From NCBI GenBank assembly GCA_963170055.1, contig CAUJGJ010000376.1, positions 702,501 through 755,000 on the forward strand: a stretch of DNA of 52,500 nucleotides, given 5' to 3'. This DNA comes from Halisarca cf. caerulea. Taxonomy: Eukaryota; Porifera; Demospongiae; Chondrillida; Halisarcidae. Below the pieces are notes generated by a model. The model made no database searches, had not been told where the DNA came from, and saw only the letters and a list, made by a program, of their open reading frames with translations. A program made the translations under genes and the position numbers. Shown here in pieces: positions 1 to 10,259 of the stretch; positions within the stretch are counted from its first letter, which is position 1, and each line of letters begins with the position of its first letter.

Positions 1-16
1 CTACCCCCCCCTACAG

Positions 17-135
17 TCACTGGTGTTCATCACTCTTCTGCTCCTCATCGTGGGATACATATTTGCCATTGTTGGTGTGATCTTCTTTGGTTCTCTCTCT
101 GTCGCATCTGATGATGAAGCTGGACGATTCCAGTG

Positions 136-199
<64 letters not shown>

Positions 200-224
200 T
201 GTGTGTGTGTACGTGTGTGTGTGT

Positions 225-280
<56 letters not shown>

Positions 281-285
281 CGTGT

Positions 286-364
<79 letters not shown>

Positions 365-1160
365 AGGTGTGTGCATGTGTGTGGGCACATACATGTATAT
401 GTGAATTAATTTAGATTCTGCCCTCCTCACAGGAGGGTTTTAGGACTGTTTTAATTTCCTTTTTACTCACTTTGGCCAGAAATCTACTGGATGCAATGAT
501 AATACTCTTCCAGCTGTTCACCCTCGATCAGTGGCTGAACATCTACGTCAAGCTCAGCAGCATTGCTGGTCCTGTCCTTACCACTTTCTACATTCTCCTC
601 TGGATATGGATCGGCTCCTTTGTCTTCAGAAACCTCTTTGTAGGGATAATGGGTAAGGCATTGAAGGGTACATTCGGGAAAACCAGGCACAAAAAAGATT
701 TTTTTCACATACATACGTACGTATGTATGTGAATATGCTTACTATGCGTACTATGCATTCGGGTTCACAAGGTTTTTTTTAGTTTAGCAGCTGCACATTC
801 TGTAGAATATCTTTTTTATGATACATTAGGACTAGTCTGACGTGGCCAGACCGAAATCCTCCATTTGCAGGAGGAATGGAGGAATTTGGTCTGGCCCCGA
901 CAGACTACATTAGGACTGTGTGCATGTTTGAAGTACGTACACTCAACAGACTTCTTACCCTGTGAGGTGTATTTATTGATGTTGTCATTCGATTCTTTGT
1001 AATTTTGAATGCAGTGAACAATTTTCAGAATATCAGTTCTAGTCTACTGGAGCAACAGAACAACATGGTGGAAAGCATGGAGCTGGCCAAGAAGAAGGAG
1101 GAACTGGATCTTGAAATAAACAAACAAGAAAATAGAATGTGCACGACAAGGTCTGACAGC

Positions 1161-1203
<43 letters not shown>

Positions 1204-1255
1204 ACACGCTTGTGTGTACATGTGTGTGTATGTTTGTGTGTGTGTGTGTGTGTGC

Positions 1256-1297
<42 letters not shown>

Positions 1298-1349
1298 ACA
1301 CGCTTGTGTGTACATGTGTGTGTATGTTTGTGTGTGTGTGTGTGTGTGC

Positions 1350-1413
<64 letters not shown>

Positions 1414-1463
1414 ATGTGCGTGTGTGTGCATGCGTGTGTGTGTGTGTGTGCATGTGTGTGTGT

Positions 1464-1499
<36 letters not shown>

Positions 1500-1516
1500 A
1501 TGTGCGTGTGTGTGCA

Positions 1517-1563
<47 letters not shown>

Positions 1564-3440
1564 GTTTGCGTGTGTGTGCGTGCATGTGTGTGTGTAGGTG
1601 TTCACACGTGTGTGTGCGTGTACCTACATACAGCATATGTCCTCTTAATAGTATGTACTTCAAGTATATACAATACTTTCCACTCTTTCCCACAGGAAGT
1701 CGTTATTTGACCCTCATTTTCTAACTGGTATCCCGGAGTTGGAGGATTCAAGGTGAATACAGGGTCACCTTTGTAGTCTGACATTTTCCAATCCCACCAT
1801 CCTATGTGGCGTATCACTGTAACAAAAAGTATGCTGTGAGTCACTCTGTAATCCAACAACCTCTTAAACCACCAGCTTTTCAAGCCTGGTTGACTTGGAA
1901 TTGTGTTGCTTCAATCCTGTCAAAACTGACCTACAGTCAAACCTCGTTAGTGAGTACACCTGGGGACCCTCCAAACTGCTACTCACTATCAGTAGTACTT
2001 GCTAACCATATAGATTAGTATTACGGGTTATAAGCTGGGGTATCATATCCTTGTACTTCCTAACCAGGTATTACTCATTAACAGTGTTCTTACTACCGAG
2101 GTTCTACTGTACATTGTTTGGTGTTAGTTTTGGTTGGCTTAAACTACGTAACTACGTACAGTGAGAGTTCACTAATCTACACCTCAGATATCCAGTTCCC
2201 CCACCTTCTGCAGTAGTTTTCATGAAACCAATCCGCAATACTCCAACTGTACACTATACTACTGCTCCCTCATTTATCCAGTTCATCCAGAACAGATGTG
2301 TGCGGATAAGTGAGGTCTCCCTATATTTGGTGTACTTCCATTTTGCTCAGTTGTACACCGGAGATTTCAGATGACCTTCTCAAGCAGCAGAAGAGCCATA
2401 TAAGCCAGTTGATTTTAACAGAAGAAAAAATGGCCGAAGGTGCACATTCTTATAATAGTGCTTGTGGTAACATAAATTTAGTCCAGCCAGCTGGGACCCA
2501 TATTCGCACACAAGTGCTGGGGGTGGAAGGAAAGAAACGTTTCCTTCCTTCCGCCCCCAGCGCTTGTGTACATACGTGGGTCACAGCTGGCGCTGGACTT
2601 ATACAAATTATGCAAGACCACAATTGTTTGGTTGTGGTACAATGCGACCATACACATGCTAGATTCACTGTTGTTCGATGTCAACATGTGTGTACAACAA
2701 AACCTGTCTATAGCAACCATTCAAGGGACCAAGTAATTGTGGTCTCTGTAGACAGGTGGTCCTTGTACGGAGGTATTTTAGTACAACTGAAGTGGACAAT
2801 GAACCAGCCTGCTGTGGTCTCTATAGACAGGTGGTCTTTAAGACAGGATTTACTGTATGTATACAGTGTCAGCATTCAGACATTATCCGACCATTTTGGT
2901 ATTTTGTCCAACCCGAAAAAGTTTGGGTCAGATCGACATTTGGCTAACCAAACAAATGTTCATTTCACATGTGCATACAGTGATGTTATAGTATGTTTAA
3001 GTTAACTAACAGCTGTAAAGATAAACGTGATGCAACTCTGTACTATGCATGTAGACTGTAGCACATGTGTATCTTTTCCATAAATTGTCCGAGCAAAATC
3101 GAATTTGTCTGATCCAAAATGATAGTTCTAGGACGTTTGTTCAAACACTATCTATTCCTTATTTCTATCACTGTGTGTATATTGTACGTGAAATGTTAAT
3201 CCATAGAGCATCGTGCATCCATGTAAAATTTTGTTGAGAAATGAGTTGTCCCCATCCAGCTACAAACGTCTTCATGTAACCACTTTGTCTACTCTTGCTG
3301 ATCTTATAACCAGTTATCTTCACCTTTATACAAGGGAATGCACACACACACACACAACACAACACACACACACAACACACAACACACAACACACAACACA
3401 CACACAACACACAACACACAACACACACAACACACAACAC

Positions 3441-3472
<32 letters not shown>

Positions 3473-3713
3473 TTTGTCACACCTGTAAAATGTGCACTTA
3501 TATATGAATTATGCATCCTTTTCCAATAAACTCCATTTATTTATAGGATGGGATGAAATGGTTCACGAAAATCTAAAGGCACTTTCAACTGATCCTGTTC
3601 AGACTTTGTGGCCGAGAGATACTCTATTCAAGTATGCTCACCAGTAGTTTTGATTTTCTGTTATGGATATTTACAGTAATTCCTTTATTGCTTTTTTTGT
3701 GTGTGTACATGTG

Positions 3714-3782
<69 letters not shown>

Positions 3783-3794
3783 ATGTGTGTGTGT

Positions 3795-3847
<53 letters not shown>

Positions 3848-4246
3848 TGTGTGTGTGTATGTGTGAGTGGGTGGGTGGGAATTTTAGTATATTTGTACAC
3901 TCATGTCTCCCAATAGAGATGGCATCATGAAAGGGGTGTGTTTTGATGGGCGTGGCTTTCATACCGGGCATTTGCATTTCACTGCAGGTACTATCAGCTC
4001 ATGGAACAGTTGCAGGAGAACATGGAAGAGTATAACGAACTACAACAGTTGATTGGTACACCTATGGTGCCTGTAACCACAACATTACACACTTTGGTAT
4101 ACAGTGAAACCTCCGTGATAAGGACACCATGCATTGGGACCACTGTTGATTGTCCTGTTCATGGAGGTGTCCTTTTTCAGAGGGTTCAAATGTACATGTC
4201 CCAATGCAATGGATTCAAATGGAGTAGAGTAATGGTATCTTGTTAA
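17..4246 (+). CDS. CATSPER2: CATSPER2, sperm cation channel subunit 2 (3' part, 6 exons)
   Basis: Pore-forming subunit of the sperm-flagellum CatSper Ca2+ channel, cut by the left window edge. Exons read as 17-132, 480-652, 1015-1150, 2351-2439, 3547-3631 and 3988-4246; every junction is GT-AG and the phases join without a stop. Exon 1 carries the S5 helix. Exon 2 has the pore loop FQLFTLDQW, fitting the CatSper T-x-D-x-W filter, followed by the S6 helix ending FRNLFVGIM. Exon 3 continues VNNFQNI, the CatSper2 motif directly after S6, then a charged coiled coil. Exons 5-6 hold the CatSper2 tail motifs WDEMVHENL, LWPRDTLFKYY and QLMEQLQENMEEY. The residues after about position 4097 derive from a repeat and look unlike the family, so the true C-terminus is uncertain. 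The family and order of motifs are clear; S1-S4 lie outside the window. Confidence 0.9.
139..361 (+). repeat. (GT)n microsatellite starting at the donor of CATSPER2 intron 1
   Basis: A nearly pure GT run with a few TACGTG interruptions begins six bases after the donor GTGAGA at 133. The apparent Cys-Val or Thr-His reading frames across it are artefacts. Confidence 0.98.
834..906. mobile_element. Foldback MITE with 11-bp target-site duplication (CATSPER2 intron 2)
   Basis: The arms are about 32 bp, running from AGTCTG through GGCCAGACC and TCCTCCATT, and pair with the right half around a short GCAGG loop with a few mismatches. The 11-mer ACATTAGGACT flanks the element at 823-833 and 907-917, a clear target-site duplication. 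It has no coding capacity. The arm resembles foldbacks at 33657-33840 and 48095-48270. A 9-11 bp duplication is typical of Mutator-like elements; that class assignment is inference. Confidence 0.85.
1166..1615 (+). repeat. (GT)n compound microsatellite, CATSPER2 intron 3
   Basis: About 450 bp of GT repeats broken by GCGTGC, CATGTGCG and CACACGCTTG segments. A block of roughly 100 bp (near 1200-1290 and 1288-1370) is itself duplicated. It starts 15 bp after the donor at 1151. Confidence 0.97.
1932..2111. mobile_element. Palindromic MITE, CAGT-type termini
   Basis: Begins TACAGTCAAACCTCG and ends CGAGGTTCTACTGTA, an inverted repeat with TA at each outer edge. It lies in CATSPER2 intron 3 and has no coding capacity. 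It is one of more than 15 related elements in the window. TA flanks and CAGT ends resemble Tc1/mariner and pogo/Tigger terminal repeats, by family knowledge only. Confidence 0.75.
2157..2324. mobile_element. Palindromic MITE, TATCCAGTTC / GCGGATAAGTGAGGT subfamily
   Basis: The left side reads TACAGTGAGAGTTCACT with inner TATCCAGTTCCC. The right side reads GTGTGCGGATAAGTGAGGT. The same subfamily recurs at 49172-49353 and 49680-49853. Located in CATSPER2 intron 3. Confidence 0.65.
2480..2601. mobile_element. Foldback element, AGTCCAGCCAGCTG family
   Basis: The left arm AGTCCAGCCAGCTGGGACCC pairs with the right arm GGGTCACAGCTGGCGCTGGACT. An inner stem (CACAAGTGCTGGGGG with CCCCCAGCGCTTGTG) closes on GGAAAGAAACGTTTCC. 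It sits in CATSPER2 intron 4. Related arms occur at about 14565-14695. Confidence 0.7.
3341..3472 (+). repeat. (CA)n/(ACAACAC)n microsatellite, CATSPER2 intron 4
   Basis: CA repeats interrupted regularly by ACAACAC units, about 75 bp before the exon at 3547. This is one of the few sense-strand CA tracts in the window. Confidence 0.95.
3699..3866 (+). repeat. (GT)n microsatellite, CATSPER2 intron 5
   Basis: A GT run with sparse TTTG and CATG interruptions, starting about 67 bp after the donor at 3632. Confidence 0.96.
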
Positions 4247-4304
4247 AGGAGGTGGGTGCATTTAATTTGGAGATGTCCCTTTACAGAGGTTTCAGTGTAC
4301 AGTG
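4098..4304. mobile_element. Palindromic MITE supplying the apparent CATSPER2 stop codon
   Basis: Begins TACAGTGAAACCTCCGTGAT and ends GAGGTTTCAGTGTA, an inverted repeat. The CATSPER2 last exon reads into it, and the TAA at 4244-4246 lies inside it. Its left end is the sequence amplified in the adjacent 54-bp array. Confidence 0.75.
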
Positions 4305-5150
4305 AAACTTCTGTAATAAGGACACCATTGGGACCACAGTGAGCTGTCCTATACAGTGAAACCTCTGTAATAAGGACACCACTGGGACCACAGTGAGCTG
4401 TTCTGTACAGTGAAACCTCTGTAATAAGGACACCACTGGGACCACAGTGAGCTGTTCTGTACAGTGAAACCTCTGTAATAAGGACACCACTGGGACCACA
4501 GTGAGCTGTTCTGTACAGTGAAGCCTCTGTAATAAGGACACCATTGGGACCACAGTGAGCTGTCCTATACAGTGAAACCTCTGTAATAAGGACACCACTG
4601 GGACCACAGTGAGCTGTTCTGTACAGTTAAACCTCTGTAATAAGGACACCACTGGGACCACAGTGAGCTGTTCTGTACAGTTAAACCTCTGTAATAAGGA
4701 CACCACTGGGACCACAGTGAGCTGTTCTGTACAGTGAAACCTCTGTAATAAGGACACCATTGGGACCACAGTAAGCTGTCCTGTGCAGTGAAACCTCTGT
4801 AATAAGGACACCACTGGGACCACAGTGAGCTGTTCTGTACAGTTAAACCTCTGTAATAAGGACACCACTGGGACCACAGTGAGCTGTTCTGTACAGTGAA
4901 ACCTCTGTAATAAGGACACCATTGGGACCACAGTAAGCTGTCCTGTGCAGTGAAACCTCTGTAATAAGGACACCACTGGGACCACAGTAAGCTGTTCTGT
5001 ACAGTGAAACCTCTGTAATAAGGACACCACTGGGACCACAGTAAGCTGTCCTGTGCAGTGAAACCTCTGTAATAAGGACACCACTGGGACCACAGTAAGC
5101 TGTCCTGTACAGTGAAACCACTGTAATAAGGACACCACTGACCACAATAA
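4300..5150. repeat. 54-bp tandem array, about 16 units
   Basis: The unit is 54 bp, running from ACAGTGAAACCTCTGTAATA through ACCACTGGGACCACAGT to GAGCTGTTCTGT. Units differ by a few substitutions. Because 54 divides by three and the unit lacks stops in some frames, a 295-codon minus-strand reading frame results, which I do not regard as a gene. A right-half MITE copy (about 5160-5265) follows the array, as if the left end of one element had been amplified internally. Confidence 0.95.
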
Positions 5151-5269
5151 GCTGTCCTTCATGTACACTTGCCAATGTAAGGGATGTCAAATGGGACAGA
5201 GCAATGGTGTCCTGGTAAAGTAGGTGGCTGCATTTCAGAGATGTCCCTTTAGAGAGGTTTTTCTGCATG

Positions 5270-6352
5270 TACATGTGACTATGGTCTTGTTGGTAAGCCT
5301 GTACTGTTGTGGGTATATCCTAACTAATCTGTTGGAAACGTACATGTGTGGTTGCACACGCACAGGTTACAGTCTGATTTAGCCGACCCTTTCTTCCATT
5401 TTGTATGACAGCATCTATATAGCTATCAGTGATGTTAGTCCCCGAAAATGGCTTTAGCAGGAATGGGTCAGCTACACCAGACTGGTTCAACTATATCTGT
5501 AGCTAGTAGGTTAGGTTACAGACACAGAATAGAGGTATATACTTCTCTACCAAAAATGTCTAAGTTTCCCGAACCCCCCTGCCTACGGGCCTGCCTGCAT
5601 GTACATACTTGTAACTTGTGATGTTGACGCATGTGGCAATAATTGTTGAAATTTTGTACGAATTGAGACTTGTGTGTTTCACTGTTTTTACGCAGTCCAG
5701 TGTGTGCTGAAGCTCCACGATGTCAAACAGTAGTGCATCAGTGTACATCTGTATTGAAAAGTAGAGACCGTGTGGCCTCTTGAAGTGAAGTCTGTATTGG
5801 GCCAGATTAAATTGTTTGTTGTCTGTTTTCATTCATATCGTGTATTTCTTTCATACATATTATTATATAAACATGCAGTAGTATAAAAGTATTACAGTAC
5901 ATATTATTATATAAACATATACAGTAGTATACAAGTATTACAGTACATATTATATAAACATATACTGTAACAGTAGTATACAAGTATTTCAGTACATATA
6001 TACTGTACAAATCTTATTGGCAAGATAGTTTCTTCTTTGCGACTGTCAAAATAAGACTTTTGAAGACATTTGATGACCTCTGCAATAAGTAATTATTTTA
6101 GCACAACACATGCATGTGGGAACCATTTAACCATAGACTAGTCAAGACACAGTGGACCTGCAATTGAATATACTCATGCATGCAAGACAAGCTACTACTG
6201 CTAAGAACTAAACTAGCTTCCAAGCCCCGTTTAGTAATGAACATGCATATGTGTTGTTACAGTAATGATGAACCTGCATGAAGACCAACTGTGTATGATC
6301 CATGATATTGTGAAGCTACTCTACATTGGCAGAGTAACTGACAAAAATAAGC
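5270..6352. other. AT-rich intergenic DNA without a recognisable gene
   Basis: No reading frame with family resemblance or plausible splice structure was seen. Three imperfect AT-rich repeats containing TTATATAAACAT and CAGTAGTATA(C)AAGTAT lie at about 5855-6002. Confidence 0.6.
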
Positions 6353-8541
6353 TCAAAAACAAATTTTGTGAAGTGTTCTAAATGACCCGTAGAACTCCAT
6401 CAGGTTTTGTTTCGGTGTTAACCGGTCACCTCTCTCCCCCATTGGTCTGCCCTTGGTCTCCGGAACAATACACGGAAGGAAAATGGCTGTCAATCCAGCA
6501 AAGAAAGCAAGTATGAAGAAAGACAGGGCTGGTCCTATAGATTTTTCCAAAAATGGGAAAGTAAATGATGCACTCATGTGGTATATGTTCTGAGAGACTA
6601 CAAAAACTACCATTCCTATATCTCTTGTTTCGTTTGAGAATAATTCAACAGTTATGAGATAAGGTTGCATAATCCAAAAGGCACCGTACATCACCATGAC
6701 GATGGCAATGCTGATCAGAGCTATTGGACTGTACTGCTGTCCGAGATCACCATCAATGGTCGGTTCAAAGAAACAGACCAAGCCTAATGAAGAGTGATTT
6801 GATGTATTTTGAGTGATATATGCCTCCAAAGGCTGGTGACCTAGCTCACCCACAAGGATGAAATACACGGCAATACCAATGTGTCCAATACATACACCAA
6901 CAGCTCCAATGAAAGCAGACATTATTCGTGTGAGTTTTGTGGCTATAGGGATTGAGAGTATGGATCCAATCATATCTCCTCCACCAATAGACAGCGCTAC
7001 AAGAACACCATGCGGAATATTCCACTCACTGGCACCGGCTGCATTGAAGATGGGTCCCACGTATTGAACCAGCACAGAATATCCCATGAAAGCATGGCAG
7101 AATAAGATAGCCTGAACCATTAGAAACCTACTCAGAAAAGAATAAATTGAATACCTGTGGCAACAATTTCTGGATTTCTTTTCACTCTTCAAGTTCATTT
7201 TTAGTTTTTCAATGTTCTTGCAAACATTCCGAGTTCTTAAGGGAGATTTCTGGACTGTTACCAAAAATGGGATCAAGGCAGCCATTATTCCCCCATAGAT
7301 GAAAGCGCATATCCAATAAGGGAAGAAGGTCCCGAGAAGATAGGTAAGGGTTGTCCCTAAGGCATACATTACATAGCTAAAGCCCATAAATCCAGGCCGG
7401 AACTTGTCAGGAGCCACCTCACTAATATAAGTCTGTAGAATACAAGGGAAAATTAATTATAATCGACAGATTCAGGAGTTTTAATTCAATCACATCAAAT
7501 GTTATATGAGGTAACATAAGTCAACTATAATACCAATTAAAAGATTTCGCTTTCACTGCCATGCATGCCTTTAAGTCACATGCAAGTCAGGTGATCACTC
7601 ACATTTGGCAATACACAGCCTTATTTACCATATTATGAACCCTGCGGAAATGCATCACAGTACTTAGTCTAGCAACCCTCCACAGTACTATGCTATGCAA
7701 TGTTACTGTAACAGTGATATCTCTATAATCCGACCATCTTTGAGGTGCAGTCAGCAATACTAATATATTATACTCACTCCATAATGCAATAACCCTGTAA
7801 TCCAACATTATCTACAAGCTTAAGTCCCATTGAGTGCTGGATTAGTTTGAGAGTTTTCACTGAAATTGTTAATCATGCAGCACAATGCAATTAACAATGT
7901 ACTGTACATGTTGCGACATGTTGATACAACTGAAGAAAACCACCGGAAAACTCAGTTCAGTCACTCACAGCCCATGCTGTACTCCCCCAGGAAAGACCAA
8001 TTCCAGTGACAAATCTTCCTGTGAGAATAAGACATCTGAACAGAATCGGAGAAGATACAAACCACGACACACTGACCATACACCAGCCTATTGAATAGCA
8101 AGTCAAAGCTGCGATCATCGCCGTCACTAACCCCAGTAGGCTAACTAACAGAAATCCACTGAGTGCGCCAATAGCGCCCCCCAATACGACTAAGGGCGCG
8201 CATAAGCTCTGATAAACACAGTTGTCAAAGCCCTCGACCCACGGCTTTGAATCACCATCCCTCGTCATTTCGTCCAGCAAAGGAGAAGAGAAAACCCATG
8301 AAGTTCCCGCTCCTATAGCAATGAGATCGACTATCAAAAGCGAATAGACGAGTTTAACAGATTCCCAAGTTCGCCTTGTAGGTCCAGTATCTGAGCTTGA
8401 GTTTTTCTTCTCTTCGTGATTACACGATATATCACCTGATTTCCCGCCACCGTGTCCTTCCTTTCGATAGGCAGACTTCTTTTCGTTCCACTGATTTGAA
8501 GTACATATCATTGAGGCCAAATCTCTATCCCTCACCGTCAT
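6353..8541 (-). CDS. MFS solute/sugar transporter-like protein, paralog A (2 exons, ~550 aa)
   Basis: A 12-TM major facilitator resembling the SLC2/sugar-porter group; substrate unknown. Exon 1 is 8541-7969 and exon 2 is 7432-6353, phase 0, with intron ends GTGAGT and CTACAG. Exon 1 gives a hydrophilic N-terminus, TM1-TM4 and LTGRFVTG. Exon 2 opens TYISEVAPDKFR, completing the sugar-transporter signature 2 pattern G-x-G...E-x6-R across the intron. Then come QKSPLRTRN after TM6, a glycosylatable loop with NTSNHSS before TM10, and VPETKGRPMGERGD after TM12. The DxxGR A-motif expected between TM2 and TM3 is absent. It is the only minus-strand copy, head-to-head with paralog B, and the most diverged at several blocks shared by B-E. 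The start at 8541 is the first ATG in frame; an alternative at 8511 is possible. Confidence 0.85.
7697..7863. mobile_element. Palindromic MITE in the intron of transporter A
   Basis: Contains AACAGTGATATCTCTATAAT and CCTGTAATCCAACATT on the left and GGATTAGTTTGAGAGTTTTC on the right, an imperfect inverted pair. It belongs to the same dispersed family as the elements at 13815-13999 and 27647-27810. Confidence 0.6.
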
Positions 8542-10259
8542 CAGACCACCACTGAGAGCATAGGAGTACCTATGCTGTGAGTAAAACTGTGACAGTTATA
8601 TCAGAAAACATAGAAGAATTACATATTATATTAAGTTATATATTAAGAAGAAGTCATAATTATTCTATGTAAGAATAGTACGTCATTGAACGCATCAAGT
8701 AGACTACTGGTGGTTGCCTTTGGCTGTCACCAATTGGTACTCCTGTAAGTGTTATCCTGAGATGTCACCGCGCACAGAGTGAGTCTGGCACGACCGATAT
8801 GCAAAAGCAGCCAACCCGCAAGGAGATTGCAAACAAGTTTCAGCCAGTTCTTGCAATGAACTGTATGCAGGAAGCATGATGTGTGATATTATAATAATGA
8901 AATCATATGTAATGACAGCTGCAGCCACACATTGTCAATGTCATACAGTATTAATTTACATGCAGTCATGTGCACGCAGTACTTGGTAATATTAATGTAG
9001 TAAGTCCCCTCTCCCTCCACAAAAACATTTCTCTTCCTACACACCTGCATGTGTGGTGGGGGAAGCTTACTCTACACTAAGCAAGGGTGCAGCTGGCAGT
9101 ACAAGGGATTCTGAGAGCAAAAAAAAGAAATTTTAAAATACATCTGAGACAAAAGGATGCAAAATAAGGAGGAAATATTTTATTTTCATTCAATTTGTCA
9201 TTGACATTACAACAGTTGCAATATATTATTAATCTGAAGAAAATACTACAGCTATTAAAATAATTAGTTACTTTTAGTTAGTACGTAAAGGATTCCATAC
9301 AGATTCTACTTTAAATTTGGGACTGCCTTGCACACAAAAGCCATTTCATGTACTATGCTGCATGCTTGTGGCATCAATTAATTAACGCCATGCCAGACAG
9401 TTGGACCTCATGAAGTGTAAGTTCTAACTTAGAATATTAACTTGAATACCAACTTTCCAATACATTGACATAAGGAAATTCCACATATTATTAAGTAACT
9501 TACACAAAATTTTCATGCATTGGCTTTTAGGTGCGCACTCCACGGCAATTGTTGGCATATATGAAAATGACAATAAACTAACGAGACAAGGACTCAACAT
9601 CCACTGCTCTGGTCTCTCTAGCTGATGGCACCTGGAATCACTGAAGATGCACCAGGAAATGTATTTTCTCCCTATTGCCACAATTTCGATTTTGTGTGGT
9701 GACTAGGGTACCTCGTTGTTTTCAGAGTGTCGGTTATATAGGTTGATTACCATCCAAATTATATGGTCTATAATTAAACCATAGACTATTATACGTATCT
9801 ATGATTGAACCTGGTGGTTTGATGCCAGGGAGATTGACTACATCATCGCTTCAAATCCTGTGTGGTAAGGGCAAGCGGAAACGGAGTACTTTCAGCAAAA
9901 TATCCTGGTAGTCTGGTATAATTATAATCAATGATTCATAGTGACCCGCAATTTCCGTCGCCGCGGCCGCCATTTTATATCGCGGAGCCTCCGATGAAAC
10001 AAGTTTGCTGTACTGTAGCGGCTATAGACCTCATCGCATTAGTTTCGCCCGCGCTTGAGTAATGATAGTATATTTTCACACTTCATTTGGAGGATTTAAC
10101 TCGCTCTGGTTCTGTGCTTTCACGAGATACGAGGTACCATCCGCATAGTCTACTTGAAGTATCCAAGTAATCCAAGTATATATAGCGGGTTACTTTTTAG
10201 TCAGTTTAAATACGGCATCGTGTATTTATGGTCAGTGAAATTTTAGCATTGTACTCAAT
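8542..10259. other. Divergent intergenic region between transporters A and B
   Basis: No gene recognised in 1.7 kb. A GC/CpG-rich stretch at about 9950-10060 has a GCCGCCATTTTATA motif (9966-9979), the reverse complement of an AAAATGGCGGC (YY1/TISU-like) site, and is the likely promoter or upstream-exon area for paralog B. A weak foldback-like segment (AAGTCCCCTCTCCCTCC against GTGGGGGAAGCTTACT) lies at about 9000-9075. Confidence 0.5.

Noticed and set aside
1..430. Poly-Cys/Val and poly-Thr/His frames here and at all other GT/CA tracts
   Set aside because: Automatic translation of dinucleotide microsatellites inside introns.
2310..3005. 231-codon frame containing a CATSPER2 exon
   Set aside because: Only 2351-2439 fits the gene by splice phase; the rest is a foldback element and repeat DNA.
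4281..5274. Two long minus-strand reading frames (295 and 143 codons) with an 18-residue periodic protein
   Set aside because: They come entirely from the 54-bp tandem array, where a period divisible by three keeps frames open; no start context, splice structure or family.
5560..5832. 90-codon minus-strand frame in the AT-rich spacer
   Set aside because: No recognisable domain or splice context; length expected by chance.
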